DNA of 64,000 nucleotides from Voacanga thouarsii (taxonomy: Eukaryota; Streptophyta; Magnoliopsida; Gentianales; Apocynaceae). Position numbers and translations under genes: made by a program. Numbering within the stretch: the first letter of the stretch is position 1; each line of letters begins with the position of its first letter. Below are positions 33,913 to 45,982 of this stretch, in pieces. The stretch is from NCBI GenBank assembly GCA_026120185.1, contig JANUWF010003368.1:3038001-3102000 (forward strand). The letters run 5' to 3'. The notes below the pieces were generated by a model. That model saw only the letters and a program-made list of their open reading frames with translations. It searched no databases and had not been told where the DNA came from.

Positions 33913-34960
33913 TGTAACACCCCATTACTATATAACTTGCTAAGGGACAGGGATGTCGCCCTATCTAAGTAACATGGGATCCTTATAACATGATAAATAA
34001 AATATACCTAAAATTTAAGTAAATACAGAACCAAAATTCAGCATAAAATTGAAATACATTACAATTCTCCATAACATAGATAATCCGAAACATCCAATAC
34101 ATGAAATAAATATATACAAGTTTTGGATATTATAAATTCAATACAAAAGCAGTAATCAAGCATTCTTCCATAGCCCTAATAACTTTATTCACCCTGAAAA
34201 TATTATAAGAAATGGTATAAGATAAATATCTAAGTAAGTCATGTAGCGTGCACAAGTAACTTTTTAGGAATTCTTTTCCTAATGTATGCAGTAATAATAA
34301 GAATTTCATGAATCTCAAATTATACCTTCAAAATTCTTGATAAAATATTTGGAGAATATATCGATACTCTTGGAAAATAGAGTAAAATATCACATTTTGG
34401 GATAAATAATATTTTTGAACATAATCAAGATAAATAAACTTTTGGAAACAAATATATTCACATGTTGTGCATTTCATAAATAATATTTTCAAAATTTCAC
34501 GTAGGTATAATTGGCCCGCCATACACTTCCTACTATGTGATTCACCTATCACACTTACACAGGGTGACTTGCAAGTCATGAATACGTTATTAGCCTACCA
34601 AGAAAATTTTCTTCCACCACTTCTATCATCCTTGCTTTCAGGCCTGAGTGTCCTATGTCCGTCTCTAAGATTTTCCTTTAAAATCTTGTGCTAGTTAAGG
34701 ATAGCTTTACTAACAAGTACTTTTGCCCCTATATAAAAGTGTCAACTCTCCAAAAATGGCCACCAACTGGAAAGAATTCATAATTTCACAAAAGTTAGTA
34801 CAGAAATATCACCCCCTTTGAGTACCCAAGGATACACATTTACATTACGCAGTGATATCAATACAAAGATGTCCTTCACAGACTACTCAACCTTTTTATC
34901 AAAACACAATTTCCAATTGCCAAAACATGTTCACATTTCACACCCTGAGAGTTGAATTAG
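33913..34960 (-). repeat. Tekay-like LTR, 3' half, minus strand
   Basis: It starts TGTAACACCCCATTAC on the plus strand, and the next hundred bases (…GGACAGGGATGTCGCCC) are the reverse complement of the Tekay-type LTR end at 10740-10807. Further in, 34600-34870 matches, in reverse, the same internal block seen at 35164-35300. The 5' half of the LTR is missing. Confidence 0.7.
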
Positions 34961-36069
34961 TATGTCTTGAATAAATTATTAGAATGGATATATGGATTAT
35001 ATATTTTAGTAATTTAGGGAAATAGTATGATTTTGGAATATAGTTAGGGTGAAAACTAAAGTTGTATTTTAAAGATTGGAATAATATTTTGGGAAATGAA
35101 ATTGGATTATTTCTTAAAGGAATAGTAATTTATTTTTGAGCCACTACAAATTGTGAAAATATCATCGAGTACTCAATAGGGGTGATACTCTTGAACTAGT
35201 TCACGTGGGATTGAGGATATCTTTTGATAGATGGCCACCTTTGGAAGATTGACACTTCCCAAATAGATTGAGAGTACTTGAAGTTGAGCAACACAATTTC
35301 ATTTAGAGCCAGAAGTAGGACGTAGGACATCGTAGCCTTGTGAGAAATATGTTCGGTAGATTGTATACCTATTCAATCCTAATGGTAAATATATTCAGTA
35401 GGATGTATACCTATCCATTCCTGGGGGTAAATATGTTCGATAGTTTGTATATCTATTCATTCCTGATGGTAAATATGTTTGGTAGGATAAACTCTTATCC
35501 AATGGTTTGGTTTCTTGATGATACTATTTTGGTACTTGTCTAAGGCTCATTATAAATAGATGTTATGTTCCAAAATTGTATTATTGATAATTTACTTGAT
35601 AAAGTTATTTTTGGCACTATAGATGAACTGTACTTGCTGAATTTCCCCATAAATAATCCTATACTTTGGAAATACATAAAGACATTCAAATTATAATTAT
35701 GTCCATTCAAATTGATATTTCTCATGCATCATGACATGTTTTTATAACTATGTTATGATCACAATTTATCTAATCATATTTTTAGGATAGAGTGGATCTA
35801 TCAAGATAGGAGATTTTAGATTAACCTATTTTGCAATGAATGTTAGTTTTGACACTTTATGTGATTATTCCATATTTAGATGATAGAATTTTTATTTTGA
35901 GCCTTGAGACTATGTTAAGTTGTAATAGATTGTATTTAAGTTTAATTTTAAGTCCTAAAATAAAAATTTTGGTTATTTATTTAATCACCCGCATTATAAA
36001 GAACCTTGGTCCTAAGAATGGGGCAACATCCCTGACACATATGGATAACACATGTAGTGAGGTATTACA
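34961..36069 (+). repeat. Tekay-like LTR, 3' half, plus strand
   Basis: It contains GAGTACTCAATAGGGG at 35164 and the GGCCACC segment near 35235, as in 9935-10010, and ends …GGGGCAACATCCCTGAC…GAGGTATTACA at 36069. Together with 33913-34960 it forms an inverted pair. A tandem array of a 42-bp unit (AAATATGTTCGGTAGATTGT-like, four copies) lies at 35345-35505. The open frame across that array is repeat-derived. Confidence 0.7.
35345..35505 (+). repeat. 42-bp tandem repeat, four units
   Basis: Four degenerate units beginning AAATATGTTCGGTAG, AAATATATTCAGTAG, AAATATGTTCGATAG and AAATATGTTTGGTAG follow each other at 42-base spacing. It occupies the place of the 38-bp repeat in the related LTR at 10190-10340. 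Confidence 0.85.
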
Positions 36070-37272
36070 ACCCCTTGTGACAGTTTGAGATAAACTATGA
36101 AAATTCAATACCCTAGAAAATGACTACAAGTTTTGTTTTAAGGTTCACTCTCTTTAGATAAACAGATATACTCTTGGAAATCATAAATTATGGACTAGAG
36201 ATCAAAGAATAGTAGATGTTATTGAGAAAGATGATAGTACCAATCAATCCTATCTCAATGATAGGTGTTACATAGAAAGATATTTCCATCATTTCACTTG
36301 TAGGTCAAAGATAACGCCAATGCAATATTATCCTCGAGGTCAATATCTTCATATAGTGATAAATAAAAATATTTAAAAATGTAAAATGCAATTATTTATT
36401 TAGCAGAGATATTTTGGTCTTTTTAGCAATCAATGATAATATGTCTTTTAGTCCTCAAGATAGCTCTAGAAATACAAATGACTATTATAGTTACTGCACA
36501 AATTACTTGGGTTATTTAAAGAGTTAGAGAATTTATTTTATTCTAAAAAGTCTATTGGGGTATAATAATTAATTAAGTCTAAGATTTATTCATGGGCTAG
36601 ATTAATTAATTAATTCTAGGAAGTCTAATTTGATATATGAGCTTGAAAAAAATAAATAAAAATTAGTCTAATAATTGTATTGGGTCATGTATTTATTATT
36701 TTGGGTTTTAGTTAAATAAAAGGCCTAGATAAAATAATAAATAAAGTGGATCAAGTTTTTATTATTTTAAGTTTTAATAAAAGATCCAAAACAAATAATA
36801 AAAAAAAACCCCAATTGGTGGATATAACCCTCACCTATCTTGGATTAGGGTTGGCAAGCGCCATGAGGGTTTTCATAAACCCTCTAAGAGGCCAGCCAAA
36901 GTACAGGGGAGGGGGGGGAAGGAACTCTAGCCACCACAATGATTTTTTTTCAAGTTCTTTCTAAAAAAAATAAGTAAATCTAACCTACTTTCACCGCTAG
37001 TTTGATTTGTGTAAGGTTGAGAAAATATCTTAGAAGGTCAAAAGCTCTAGTATTTAAAGTGTTTCATGCGAAGAAGTAGGCATTTGACAGGTCTTTCAAC
37101 TGGTACAACTCTAGAAGTTATGGTTCAAACTAGTTCCGGACAACCTACTGAATAACAAAATCTAATTATTGCTACAATTTCTTCTAATTCTAGAAGAAAA
37201 AGTAAACATACGATTCTAAACTCTTATTTCATTTTTATTTTTTGATGCGTTTGTATGATATTCGATCCTACA
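36070..37272 (+). repeat. Copia-C 5' LTR (lacks its first part)
   Basis: It aligns with 43858-45003 from ACCCCTTGTGA to GATCCTACA, and more distantly with Copia-A LTR from the CGCCCCTTGTGG point onward. The portion corresponding to the first ~600 bases of the Copia-A LTR is absent. It ends CCTACA just before the primer site. Confidence 0.75.
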
Positions 37273-37274
37273 AG

Positions 37275-37286
37275 TGATATCAAAGC
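37275..37286 (+). promoter_or_regulatory. Primer binding site of Copia-C (degenerate)
   Basis: TGATATCAAAGC differs at two places from the usual TGGTATCAGAGC and follows the LTR end. Confidence 0.7.
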
Positions 37287-38734
37287 ATGGTTTAGCACCT
37301 AGGAGTATACTTTAGGTTAATAACTGATGGTGGTTCCTTAAAAATCAATTCTTTTAATTTATGTGATCCGTATGATTGATTTTTAGATTACTTGTACACC
37401 TTGCAAGTAGAGGTATAGGATCTTCTAATTATTATTTTTCTTTATTTGCTAGTTTTCGAGTTTTTTATAGAATCTGGTGTACACCTCGTGAGTGAAGGTA
37501 TAGGCAATTGTAAAACTATGGTTTTGCATGAAATACTTTTATTTTCACCAACATTTAGGTTCTAGGCATCAAAGATCAGTTGGTACTAGTAATAAATTGA
37601 AGAAAATGTGCAGAAAAAGGTGAAACACGCAAAATTAGAATTTCTCACCGATCAGACAATAGCTAAGCAGTGCTATCTGCATATAAGCTGAATGATGCCA
37701 CCCGTTGTTTGAGGAAAATAGCCATTGAAGGCCAATTCTGTGCAGCGCTGCCTAGTGAGGCCTAAACAGCACCACCCCCTCTCTGTTTCTGTTGCAGTAC
37801 ATTTTTTTCCTTGTATTTTTTAGGAAAACTAATCATACGTGATCTTTATTTTTATACATAGTTTACTTATTTATATAAAGTTTATTTATTTATATAAAAT
37901 TTCATGAAAATGGTAGTTGGAACCATCTTAAAATTAAATAAAAACATCTTTATTTATGGTGTTTAATATTAGCTTAATTGGTCATATAGGTTAAAAGAAT
38001 AGAAAAAGTATAAAAATAATTTATTTTATTTGCACATGCTTGATTCTTTTAGTGTGAACAAGGAATAAATTGTATTTCAACTAAATATGGTAATTGGGAT
38101 TTTTAAAGTGAGATTCATGATTTGTTTTCTTAAAGGAGTTATGCCCTTGAGATAAGGAAATAATTTGAATCTAGGAACTTTAAAGTTAATTACCTAAATT
38201 ATTTCTTGGAAAAACATAAGTACAACCCTTCAAATAAAATATTAAGTGAGAATGAGATTCCAATGGTCCCATGGCTTCCATCTCATTCAATGTTAAAAAT
38301 TGTGGAATTCACTGGAGTCACCCTGGAAGTATCCAAGCATAGGATAGGATTCTATAAGAATCCAGATTTAACAAATTGAATCAAGCTAATCTAGGATAAG
38401 TATTATATTCGACCAGTCTATGTTGGAGTCTATAATACTAAATTGCCTATATTTCATGTGAAATAGCTACCAACTCACGTCGGAGTTAATTTCTAAATCA
38501 TGAGCTAAACAATTTAGTGGCAGGTGGTTATACGCTTAACTTAGGAAATTATAAACCTTCCTAAGGAGTAATGTCAATTTTCCTAAACGTAAAATTTAAT
38601 ATTTTAATAATATTTTAAGGGTTTAATTATTATCTATATAAATGTTATGTTCACTTTAAATGTATATTTTATGTGAATAGACACAAACTTATAAAATACT
38701 TTTTACAAAATTTACAAAAATTTTTGGTAGAGAT
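37287..38734 (+). other. Copia-C untranslated leader
   Basis: No gene is visible. Around 37670-37790 there is a GC-richer island with GCAGTGCT…, GCAGCGCTGCC and GAGGCCTAAACAGC, followed by TTCTGTTGCAG, at the place where Copia-A and Copia-B have their GC-rich words. The conserved leader block lies at 38240-38520. Confidence 0.65.
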
Positions 38735-41671
38735 TCTTGTAGTCCTTTAGCCATTATTCTCAACTAGAATAAGTTAACTGACTTAAATTATGTGGACTAG
38801 AAAAGAAATTTGAAATAGTTATTGCTGAATAGTATAAGTATGTTCTAACATATTCCTATCTTGAGATTGGAGAAAATTCCACTTCAGAAGAGCATGAGGT
38901 TAAGAAGGTATGAAAGAAAGCTAACGAGATAGGTCGATGCTATATGTTACCTTTTATGTATGTTGTTCTCTAGTCCAAACATGAGAACAAACCTATTGCT
39001 TATAACATAGATTGCTCTCTAAAAGAGATATTTGCTGATAAAAGCTAGCCGGCAAGGTAAAAATCTCTTAAAGTAATCAAGAACACTAGGACATCTGAGA
39101 GAGCATCAGTCAAAGAGTATATACTCAAGATGAGATTGTTACTTTCAAAGCAATAGAGGTACTTGGTATGGTTATTGACTTTGAAAATCAAATAGACATG
39201 GTTCTTGAAACTCTGCCAGAGTCATTTACTCAATTCAAATTGAATTTCAACATGAACTAGATGAGCATATCTTTTCCTGATTTAATAATAGAGCTCCAAA
39301 AGGTAGAGAAGATCATGAAGCCTAAGTCTACAACTCTATTGTCAAAGGCTGTGTCTTTTGAAACTAAACCCAAAACTAAGAAATTTAGGAAAAAAAGAGG
39401 TAGTACAGTTAGATCAACCGGCGTTGGGCCCAATGCTAAGCTTAAAGGGAAATGCATGCTTCTAGTATAGAAAAGAGGGACATTGGAAAAAGGAATGCCC
39501 AAATGTCTTGGGTAACAACCTAAGTACAATTCTTTTCTTAGAATCTCTTTAGATAATTAGATCTTCATCCAAGTAGATTGTCAATTTCGAAGTCACTGAC
39601 CATATATGTAACTCTTTGTAGGAGTTAAGGAAAATAAGGAGACTAAGTAAAGGAAAGCACGCACTTCAAGTTGACAATGAAGTCAAGGTTTTGGCAAAAG
39701 CAATTTGAGAAATAACTCTATTTTTTAGTTTAGATAGGATTCTTGTTTTGAAGTATATTTTATATGTTCCCGTTTTTAAACAGAATTTGATTTCTATTAC
39801 AAAATTGATGGATCATGCCGATTCTATTTCTTTTTATTATGGTGTTAGTAGAAATGGAAACTTTATTCGTTTTGCAAACATGTATAGAAACTTATTTCAT
39901 TTGAATCCTATAATTCATCAAATCAAAAACACAGAAATTGAATAAATTAATAAGAATAGAAAGACCATAGCTATTGATTCATATTTTTAGCACCTTAGAT
40001 TGGGGTATATTAATCATAAGCATATTTAGAGGCTTATCCATGAAGAGCCCTTAGGCTCATTAAAATTAGAAGAATAGCCTCAATGTGAATCACGCCGTAA
40101 GAGAAAGATGACTAAAAGGATATATAACCAAGAGGTGAAAAAGGCCAAGGAAATACTTAGTATTGTTCATAGTGATATTTGTGATCCAATGACTATACCA
40201 ACTAAAGGTAGATACAAGTACTTCATCACATTTACTAATGATTACTCATGCTTTAGGCATCTTTACTTGATAAGTCACAAGCCTGACTCTTTTGAGATAT
40301 TTAAAAAGTATAAGGCCAAAAGTAGGGCGTCAAATAGATAAACAAATCAAAAAATTAAGATCAGATCATAGTGGAGACTAGCTTCTCGGCGAGTTTAAGG
40401 GCTACTCATTGCATCACAAAATAGTATCTCAACTAATTGCACTTTGGACACCTTAGCATAACGGAGTAGTTAAGAAAATGAATAGAACAATGATAGAAAT
40501 GGTCAGAAGCATGATGAGTCATATATCTCTTCATGCTTCTTTTTATGGATATGCTCTAAAAACGACAGCATACATTCTAAACTTGGTACATACCTTCTAA
40601 ATCGGTTCCTAGGATATCTTATAAAATGTAGATTGAACAAAAGCCCAATTTGAATCATCTTAAGATATAAGAATGTCCAACTTATGTATCGATTAAGGGG
40701 AATAAATTAGAATAAAGATTAGAATTATGCTACTTTATTAGGTATCCAAAAGGAACTAAATGTAAATATTTTTGTCATCCCAAGAAGTAAAAGGTGCTTG
40801 TTAGCACTCATGCTAAATACTTAGAGAATGATTAGAAAATATTTACTAGTGGTTTAAGTTGAGTGGAATTAGAAGTAAATATATCATTCTCTTCATAACA
40901 AAATTATCCAACTAAGGAATCAAGAGAGACACAACTTGATATTCTTATACTACTGAAGCCTCGTCATTGTGGGAAGTGTAACTCATGTACCGAAAAGATA
41001 GACTAAAGAGATCTTTGATCCAATCTTCAAGCATCAGGAACATTATTCACTAAATACGAAGAGGTTATAGCTGACCTTAATGTAGATAAATGGTCAAAGC
41101 AATGAATGCAAAGATTAAATCTGTGCATATTAACTAGGTTTGGGATCTTCTCATTACACTGGAATAGATAAAACCCATGGGGTGCAAATAGGTATACATA
41201 AGAAAAAGAGGAGCAGATAGGAAGGTTAAAACCTTAAAAGTAAAGTTGTGGCAAAAGAGTTTACTTTGAAAGAAGGGATCAATATGAGGAAACCTTTTCA
41301 TCCGTAACCGTGCTAAAATGCATCAGGGATCTCCTAGTTATCGTTCGTCATTATGACTACAAAATATGAAAAATGGGTATTAAGACTACCTTCCTTAATG
41401 CTAATATTAGTCAAAATAGCTATATGTCCCAACCAAAAGGATTCATTGTTAGAGGTCAAGAACGCATAGTCTGCAAGCTTTAAAAGTGTATTTATGGACT
41501 TAAGCAAGTATCAAGGGTATAGAACATATGTTTTAATAAAACTATAAAGTCTTATGATTTTGTTTAAAATGGATGAACTATATGTATATACGAAGTTGGA
41601 TAGTGATAATGTGTCATTCTTGATGTTGTATGTAGATGATATTCTACTCAATAGAAGTGATGTAAAGATAT
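38735..41671 (+). pseudogene. Copia-C gag-protease-integrase-RT, heavily decayed
   Basis: Gag is recognisable at 39180-39260 (NQIDMVLETLPESFTQFKLN-type) and 39261-39470; the knuckle near 39455-39500 keeps only the GHWKKEC half. The protease motif at about 39571 reads IVNFEVTDHIC, so the catalytic aspartate is gone. Pre-integrase is at 39748-40080. Integrase has VHSDICDPMTIPTKG and YKYFITFTNDYS at 40160-40260, then many stops. Reverse transcriptase runs from about 41050 and keeps LYVDDILL (YVDD at 41629-41640). A gypsy LTR interrupts it at about 41672, and the frame resumes near 43279. Every domain has stops or shifts, more than in Copia-A. Confidence 0.8.
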
Positions 41672-43278
41672 TATTAATGAATGCTCATTATATAAACTTT
41701 TTCTATAGCATTGATGCCTTATTTGTGATAAATTCTTACTTAAATTACTACTCACTGCACCATTTTCATCTTGTTTTTGTTAGGAATTGAAAAATACCAA
41801 ATGGAGATGAATAAAGATGAAAAGAAAGAAAAAGAAGCAAAAATATGAAAACGTTACATAGAATATCGGCTAAAGAAGCAAAAATTGAAAAATACCAAAT
41901 GGAGATGAATAAAGATGAAAAGAAAGAAAAATAAGCAAAAAAATGAAAACGTTGCATAGAAGAATATCGGCTAAGAGCTTCCCTTGGCCGCCTAGATCCT
42001 TCACAAGCACCTAGGAGAAGAACAAAGACAGCCCAGGGAAGTCCATCTTCCTTAAGCAGCCGAAAGCAAAGCATGAAGATATTTTGTCAAGAAAAATGGT
42101 GGCCTAGGGAAGTTCTAATTCCCTAGCTGCCTAGGAGCCACTTCAACCTATTTTCTTTATAGCTTAGCGGCCTAGGCCCCTATTTCACAAGCGACAAAAA
42201 CTTTGTTCAGTGAATTTTCTTGATAACACATGGACATTAGCTATTTAAACCCTTTCATAGCATCAAAACAAAGGTCTTGGAGAGTTTTTTTTTATCTAGG
42301 TTTTCTTTGAGAACCCTTAGAGAGCCACCAAGGAGAAAACACACATATACCGAAAAGAGAGAGGATTTGAAGAGGAGAATGGAGGGTTGCTCAAGGAAGG
42401 CTTGGAGAAGATAATTAAGCCAACTTGTCTATAAGTTTTCTTGATCCTTTTTTTTTTTTTCACTTAGCAAAGTATGCATATGTTTTAATTGTTCTTAAAG
42501 GGATGAATCCTAGTTTACTCTTATATTGGATCCACTTTTAATTGTTGATTTCCTATCCTTAATGAATAATTACTTGATTTAATTGTGTTAGATTTGTTAT
42601 TTTGGTTATTCTCTTCTAATGAATTCGAAATATGGAGTTAGCAGTTGAGTTTCATTTAATTGGTTCAATATGAGTTTTCATTCTATTAACTTGAGAGAGA
42701 GATTGGGGAATTAGAATTTAGTAATCATTGAGAATTTGATATCACCTAGAGATAGAGGAATTGGGCTCTTCTAGATAATTAGGGGTTTGTACTTACTTCT
42801 TATTGGATTCAATTAGGGAGGCAGAGAAACCCTCTAATGGGCTCAAGAATAGGGAATTATAACTCGAAAGATAGTAGATTTTACTTTCATAGCCCCTTCC
42901 GGTATATAATTGAAAACTTAGCTATCTTGTGTTTAATTTGGTATTTGGCTAATTTAGGAGATTCTTGATAAGTTCATGTCTTTCACTCTTTTCCTTATTT
43001 TTTATTTTCTCATGGCCAATCTTGGGAAGGTTGTGTTTGTTCTCCTTGGTTTGCTTATTGTAATTAGTTTATTCCATTTATTTAATTAGCTAGACAATGA
43101 GATTAGAGCAAAATAGTAGTAATTGCTAAGTTTGTATGTTTAATACTTGCTATTCTCTATACTATATAAAGGATATACTTGTCCAATTGTGTAGTTTTAG
43201 TATTTGACATTTTAATTTTAATCTTAATTTATGTGCATTGTGGATACTATTTCCAATGCACGAAATCACATCATTGAT
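41672..43278 (+). repeat. Gypsy solo LTR nested in Copia-C reverse transcriptase
   Basis: The copia reading frame stops matching at about 41672 and resumes at about 43279. The inserted 1.6 kb looks like a Tat/Athila-type LTR, with TGATGCCTTATTTGTGATAA near 41712, GTTAGGAATTGAAAAATACC, a GC-rich island at 41981-42180 and an end …CACATCA at 43273. CATTGAT occurs at both 41709-41715 and 43272-43278. The exact left end is uncertain: about 40 bases between 41672 and 41711 match neither neighbour. A 99-bp tandem duplication is inside. No gag or pol is present. Confidence 0.65.
41785..41982 (+). repeat. 99-bp tandem duplication
   Basis: The unit starting AATTGAAAAATACCAAATGG occurs at 41785 and again at 41884 with few differences. 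It lies in the nested gypsy LTR. Confidence 0.9.
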
Positions 43279-43857
43279 AATCATCTATTAAGATTTGGCT
43301 ATCTAATTAATTTAGTATGAAAGATTTGCGAAAAGTCAATGAAATTCTTAGAATAAGACTTTTTAGATATAAGAAGGAAAGATTGTTAAGCTTATCCCAA
43401 GTATTTTACATTGACAACATATTATCAAAGTATAGCATGGATCAATGTAAAGAGGCACTAATACCCTTTAGACATAGATTGTTTCTATCTTCCGAGCAAT
43501 GTCCTGATATACAAAAAGATAAAGAAAGGATGAATAGGGTTCCTTATACTTCGATAATAGAAAGTCTCATATATACTATGCTTTGTACAAGGTATGATAT
43601 CTGCTTTGCTATAGATATGGTTAGAAGATACTAATCAAACTCTAGAAAGGAATATTGGTAGGCTTTAAAGAATATACTCAAGTACCTTCAAGGAACAAAA
43701 GATTATGCGCTGATTTATAAGGTTGTTAACTTGGTTTCGGTTGGATACATAGACTGAAAATTTTAAGCAAATAAAGATGAACAAAAATTAACTAGTAGAT
43801 ATGTGTTCATTTTGTCTAGAGAAATAATTTCATAGATTATCATGCAATTTCCTGTGA
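43279..43857 (+). pseudogene. Copia-C end of reverse transcriptase and RNase H (truncated)
   Basis: The frame resumes with FSMKDL-like sequence at 43310 and continues with LSQVFYIDNILSKYSMD, CPDIQKDKERMNRVPYTS and a YTMLCTRYDICFA block, all matching Copia-A 12440-12750. RNase H starts with KYLQGTKDYALIY near 43690 but ends abruptly near 43857, where the sequence passes directly into LTR. The C-terminal RNase H, the polypurine tract and the LTR start are missing. Confidence 0.8.
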
Positions 43858-45003
43858 TCACCCCCTTGTGAAGGTTTAAGATAATCTGTGAAAATCCAGT
43901 ACTTTGATAAATAAGGATCACTTCCTGTAGATCAGCGGTTATACTCTTGGAGGTCAAAAGAAGATAAATGTTATTAAGAAAAGTGATAGTACCAATTAGT
44001 CATATCTACCATTGATAGGTGTTACATAAAGGGGTAGTTTTATTATTTTACTTGTAAGTCGAAGACAATGCTAACACAATATTATTCTCGGAGTCAATAT
44101 TTTTATATGGTGATAAATGAAGATATTTAAAATTATAAAATACAACTATTTATTTATTAGGGGCATTTTAGTCTTTTTAACAATAAAGGATAATATGTCT
44201 TTTGGTCCATAATATAGCTCTAGAATCCAAATGGCTATTTTAGTCATTGCACAAATTATTTAGATTATTTAAAAAATGAGATCATTTATTTTATTCTAGA
44301 AAATCTATTAAGTTAGAATAATTAACTAAATCCAAGATTCATTCATGGGTTAGATTAATTAATTAATTCTAGGAAGTCCAATTTAATATATGAGCTTGAA
44401 TAAAATAAATAAAGATTGGCCAAATAATTATTTTTGGTCATGTATATTATTTTAGGATTTAGTTAAATAAAGGCTCAGATAAAATAATAAATAAAGTGTG
44501 CTAAATTTTTATTATTTTAAATTTTAATAAAAGACTCAAGAAAAATAATAAAAATGCCTAATTAGTAGACATAACTCTAACCCCGTCTTGGATTAGGGTT
44601 GGGTAGTTATGAGAGTTTATAAAAACTCTTTAAGAGGCTGGCTAAAGTAAGAAAAAAGAAACCTTAGCCGCCACCTTGATCTTTCTCTCACGTCCTTCCT
44701 TAGAAAAATAATCCTAACTTACTTTCACCGGTAGTTTGATTTGTGAGATTAAGAGAATACATTGGAAGGTCAAAAGCTCTACCTTGAAAGCATTTCATGC
44801 AAAGAAGTAGACTTTGGCTAGTCTTCCAACTGGTACAACTCCAAAGGTCAGAATTCAAATGAGTTTTGGACAATCTACTAAACAACAGAATCCGATTATT
44901 GCTAAAGTTTCTTTTAATTCTAGAAGAAATAGTAAACATGTGATCCTAAACTTTGATTTAATTTTTTATTTTATGCTACATTTGTTTGATATTTGATCCT
45001 ACA
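43858..45003 (+). repeat. Copia-C 3' LTR (lacks its first part)
   Basis: It matches 36070-37272 from CCCCCTTGTGA to GATCCTACA. It begins at the same homologous base as the 5' copy and is joined straight to RNase H coding sequence. The open frame at 44700-44939 is on the opposite strand and unsupported. Confidence 0.75.
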
Positions 45004-45969
45004 ATTTCATTCACTTGGAAAGATTATGGTGAGAGTTTAGAGGATGAGTCTAAAGAAAATGAAGTGGATAGTAAAGATGGGATTGTAATTGGACAAATAT
45101 GCTCATTGATTAATATTATGAGAAAGGTTGTGGATGCTTATGTGGTTGAAAAACAAAGGGATCTACAAAGGAAAAACATTCTCTATTCTAAGTGCCATAT
45201 CAAACAAAGGCTATGTAGTTTTGATTATTGATAAAGGGAGCTATATTATGGAGGAATTTGGAATGCATACTTTGAAACATCTTAACCCTTACAAGCTTTA
45301 ATGGATGAACAATAATGGTGAGTTTTAGATTAACAAATAAGTCAAGGTTGAATTTGATATGGGAAATTATAAAATGAAATTGTGTATGATGTATTTCCAA
45401 TGCATGTTGGGCATTGATTGTTGGATAGACCTTGGCAATATAATAGAGAGGTGGTTCACAATGGAAGGAAGAACACCTATTCTATGCACAAGGATGGAAT
45501 AAATATACTCTTTATCCATTATCCTCTAATGATGTTTTAAAAGATCAAAATATTTTGAGAGAGGAAGATAGAAAGAAAAGAGAGCAAAAAGAGAGAAAAA
45601 ACAAGAGCATGAGAGAAAAGGGATTGAGAGAAGAGCAAAAAAGAAAGAATAGAGCTCCAAAAGCAAGCAAAATCAAAAGAGAAGAGAGAGTAAAAGAAGG
45701 AGAACGGAGATAAAATAAGAGTATCTACTTAGGTATTGAAGAGTGAAAACTACAAGAGTGAGAAAAAGGTAAATGAAGATCAGATGAGAGTCACTTTATG
45801 GGTTATGAAGAGTGAACAAAATGGGAGTAAAAAAAATGAGAGAGAATAGGGGGGAAAAATGGATACTTAGGTTCTTAAGAGTGAAAGTAATGCAGTAGTC
45901 AATATTTATAAGCCTATGTTCTTATTCTCATAGAAAAATTCTTTTTTAAATTCTTGTAAGTGTTGATTT
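45004..45969 (+). pseudogene. Gypsy-3 gag end, protease region and linker
   Basis: The sequence reads SKCHIKQRLC-like, a DKGSYIMEE remnant of the protease motif, HLNPYKL, VFPMHVGH, WQYNREVVHNGRKNTYS, MHKDGINI, all aligning with Gypsy-2 24150-24470. A lysine- and glutamate-rich stretch, strongly A/G biased, fills 45550-45870. No reverse transcriptase or integrase follows before the LTR, so pol is deleted as in Gypsy-1 and Gypsy-2. The left part is lost at the Copia-C boundary. Confidence 0.75.
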
Positions 45970-45982
45970 GAGGATAAAAGAA
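45970..45982 (+). promoter_or_regulatory. Polypurine-like tract of Gypsy-3
   Basis: GAGGATAAAAGAA lies immediately before the proposed LTR start TGATATGA. Confidence 0.6.

Noticed and set aside
36746..36964. Open frame with a G-rich segment in the Copia-C 5' LTR
   Set aside because: It is LTR sequence with a homologous, interrupted counterpart at 44500-44700.
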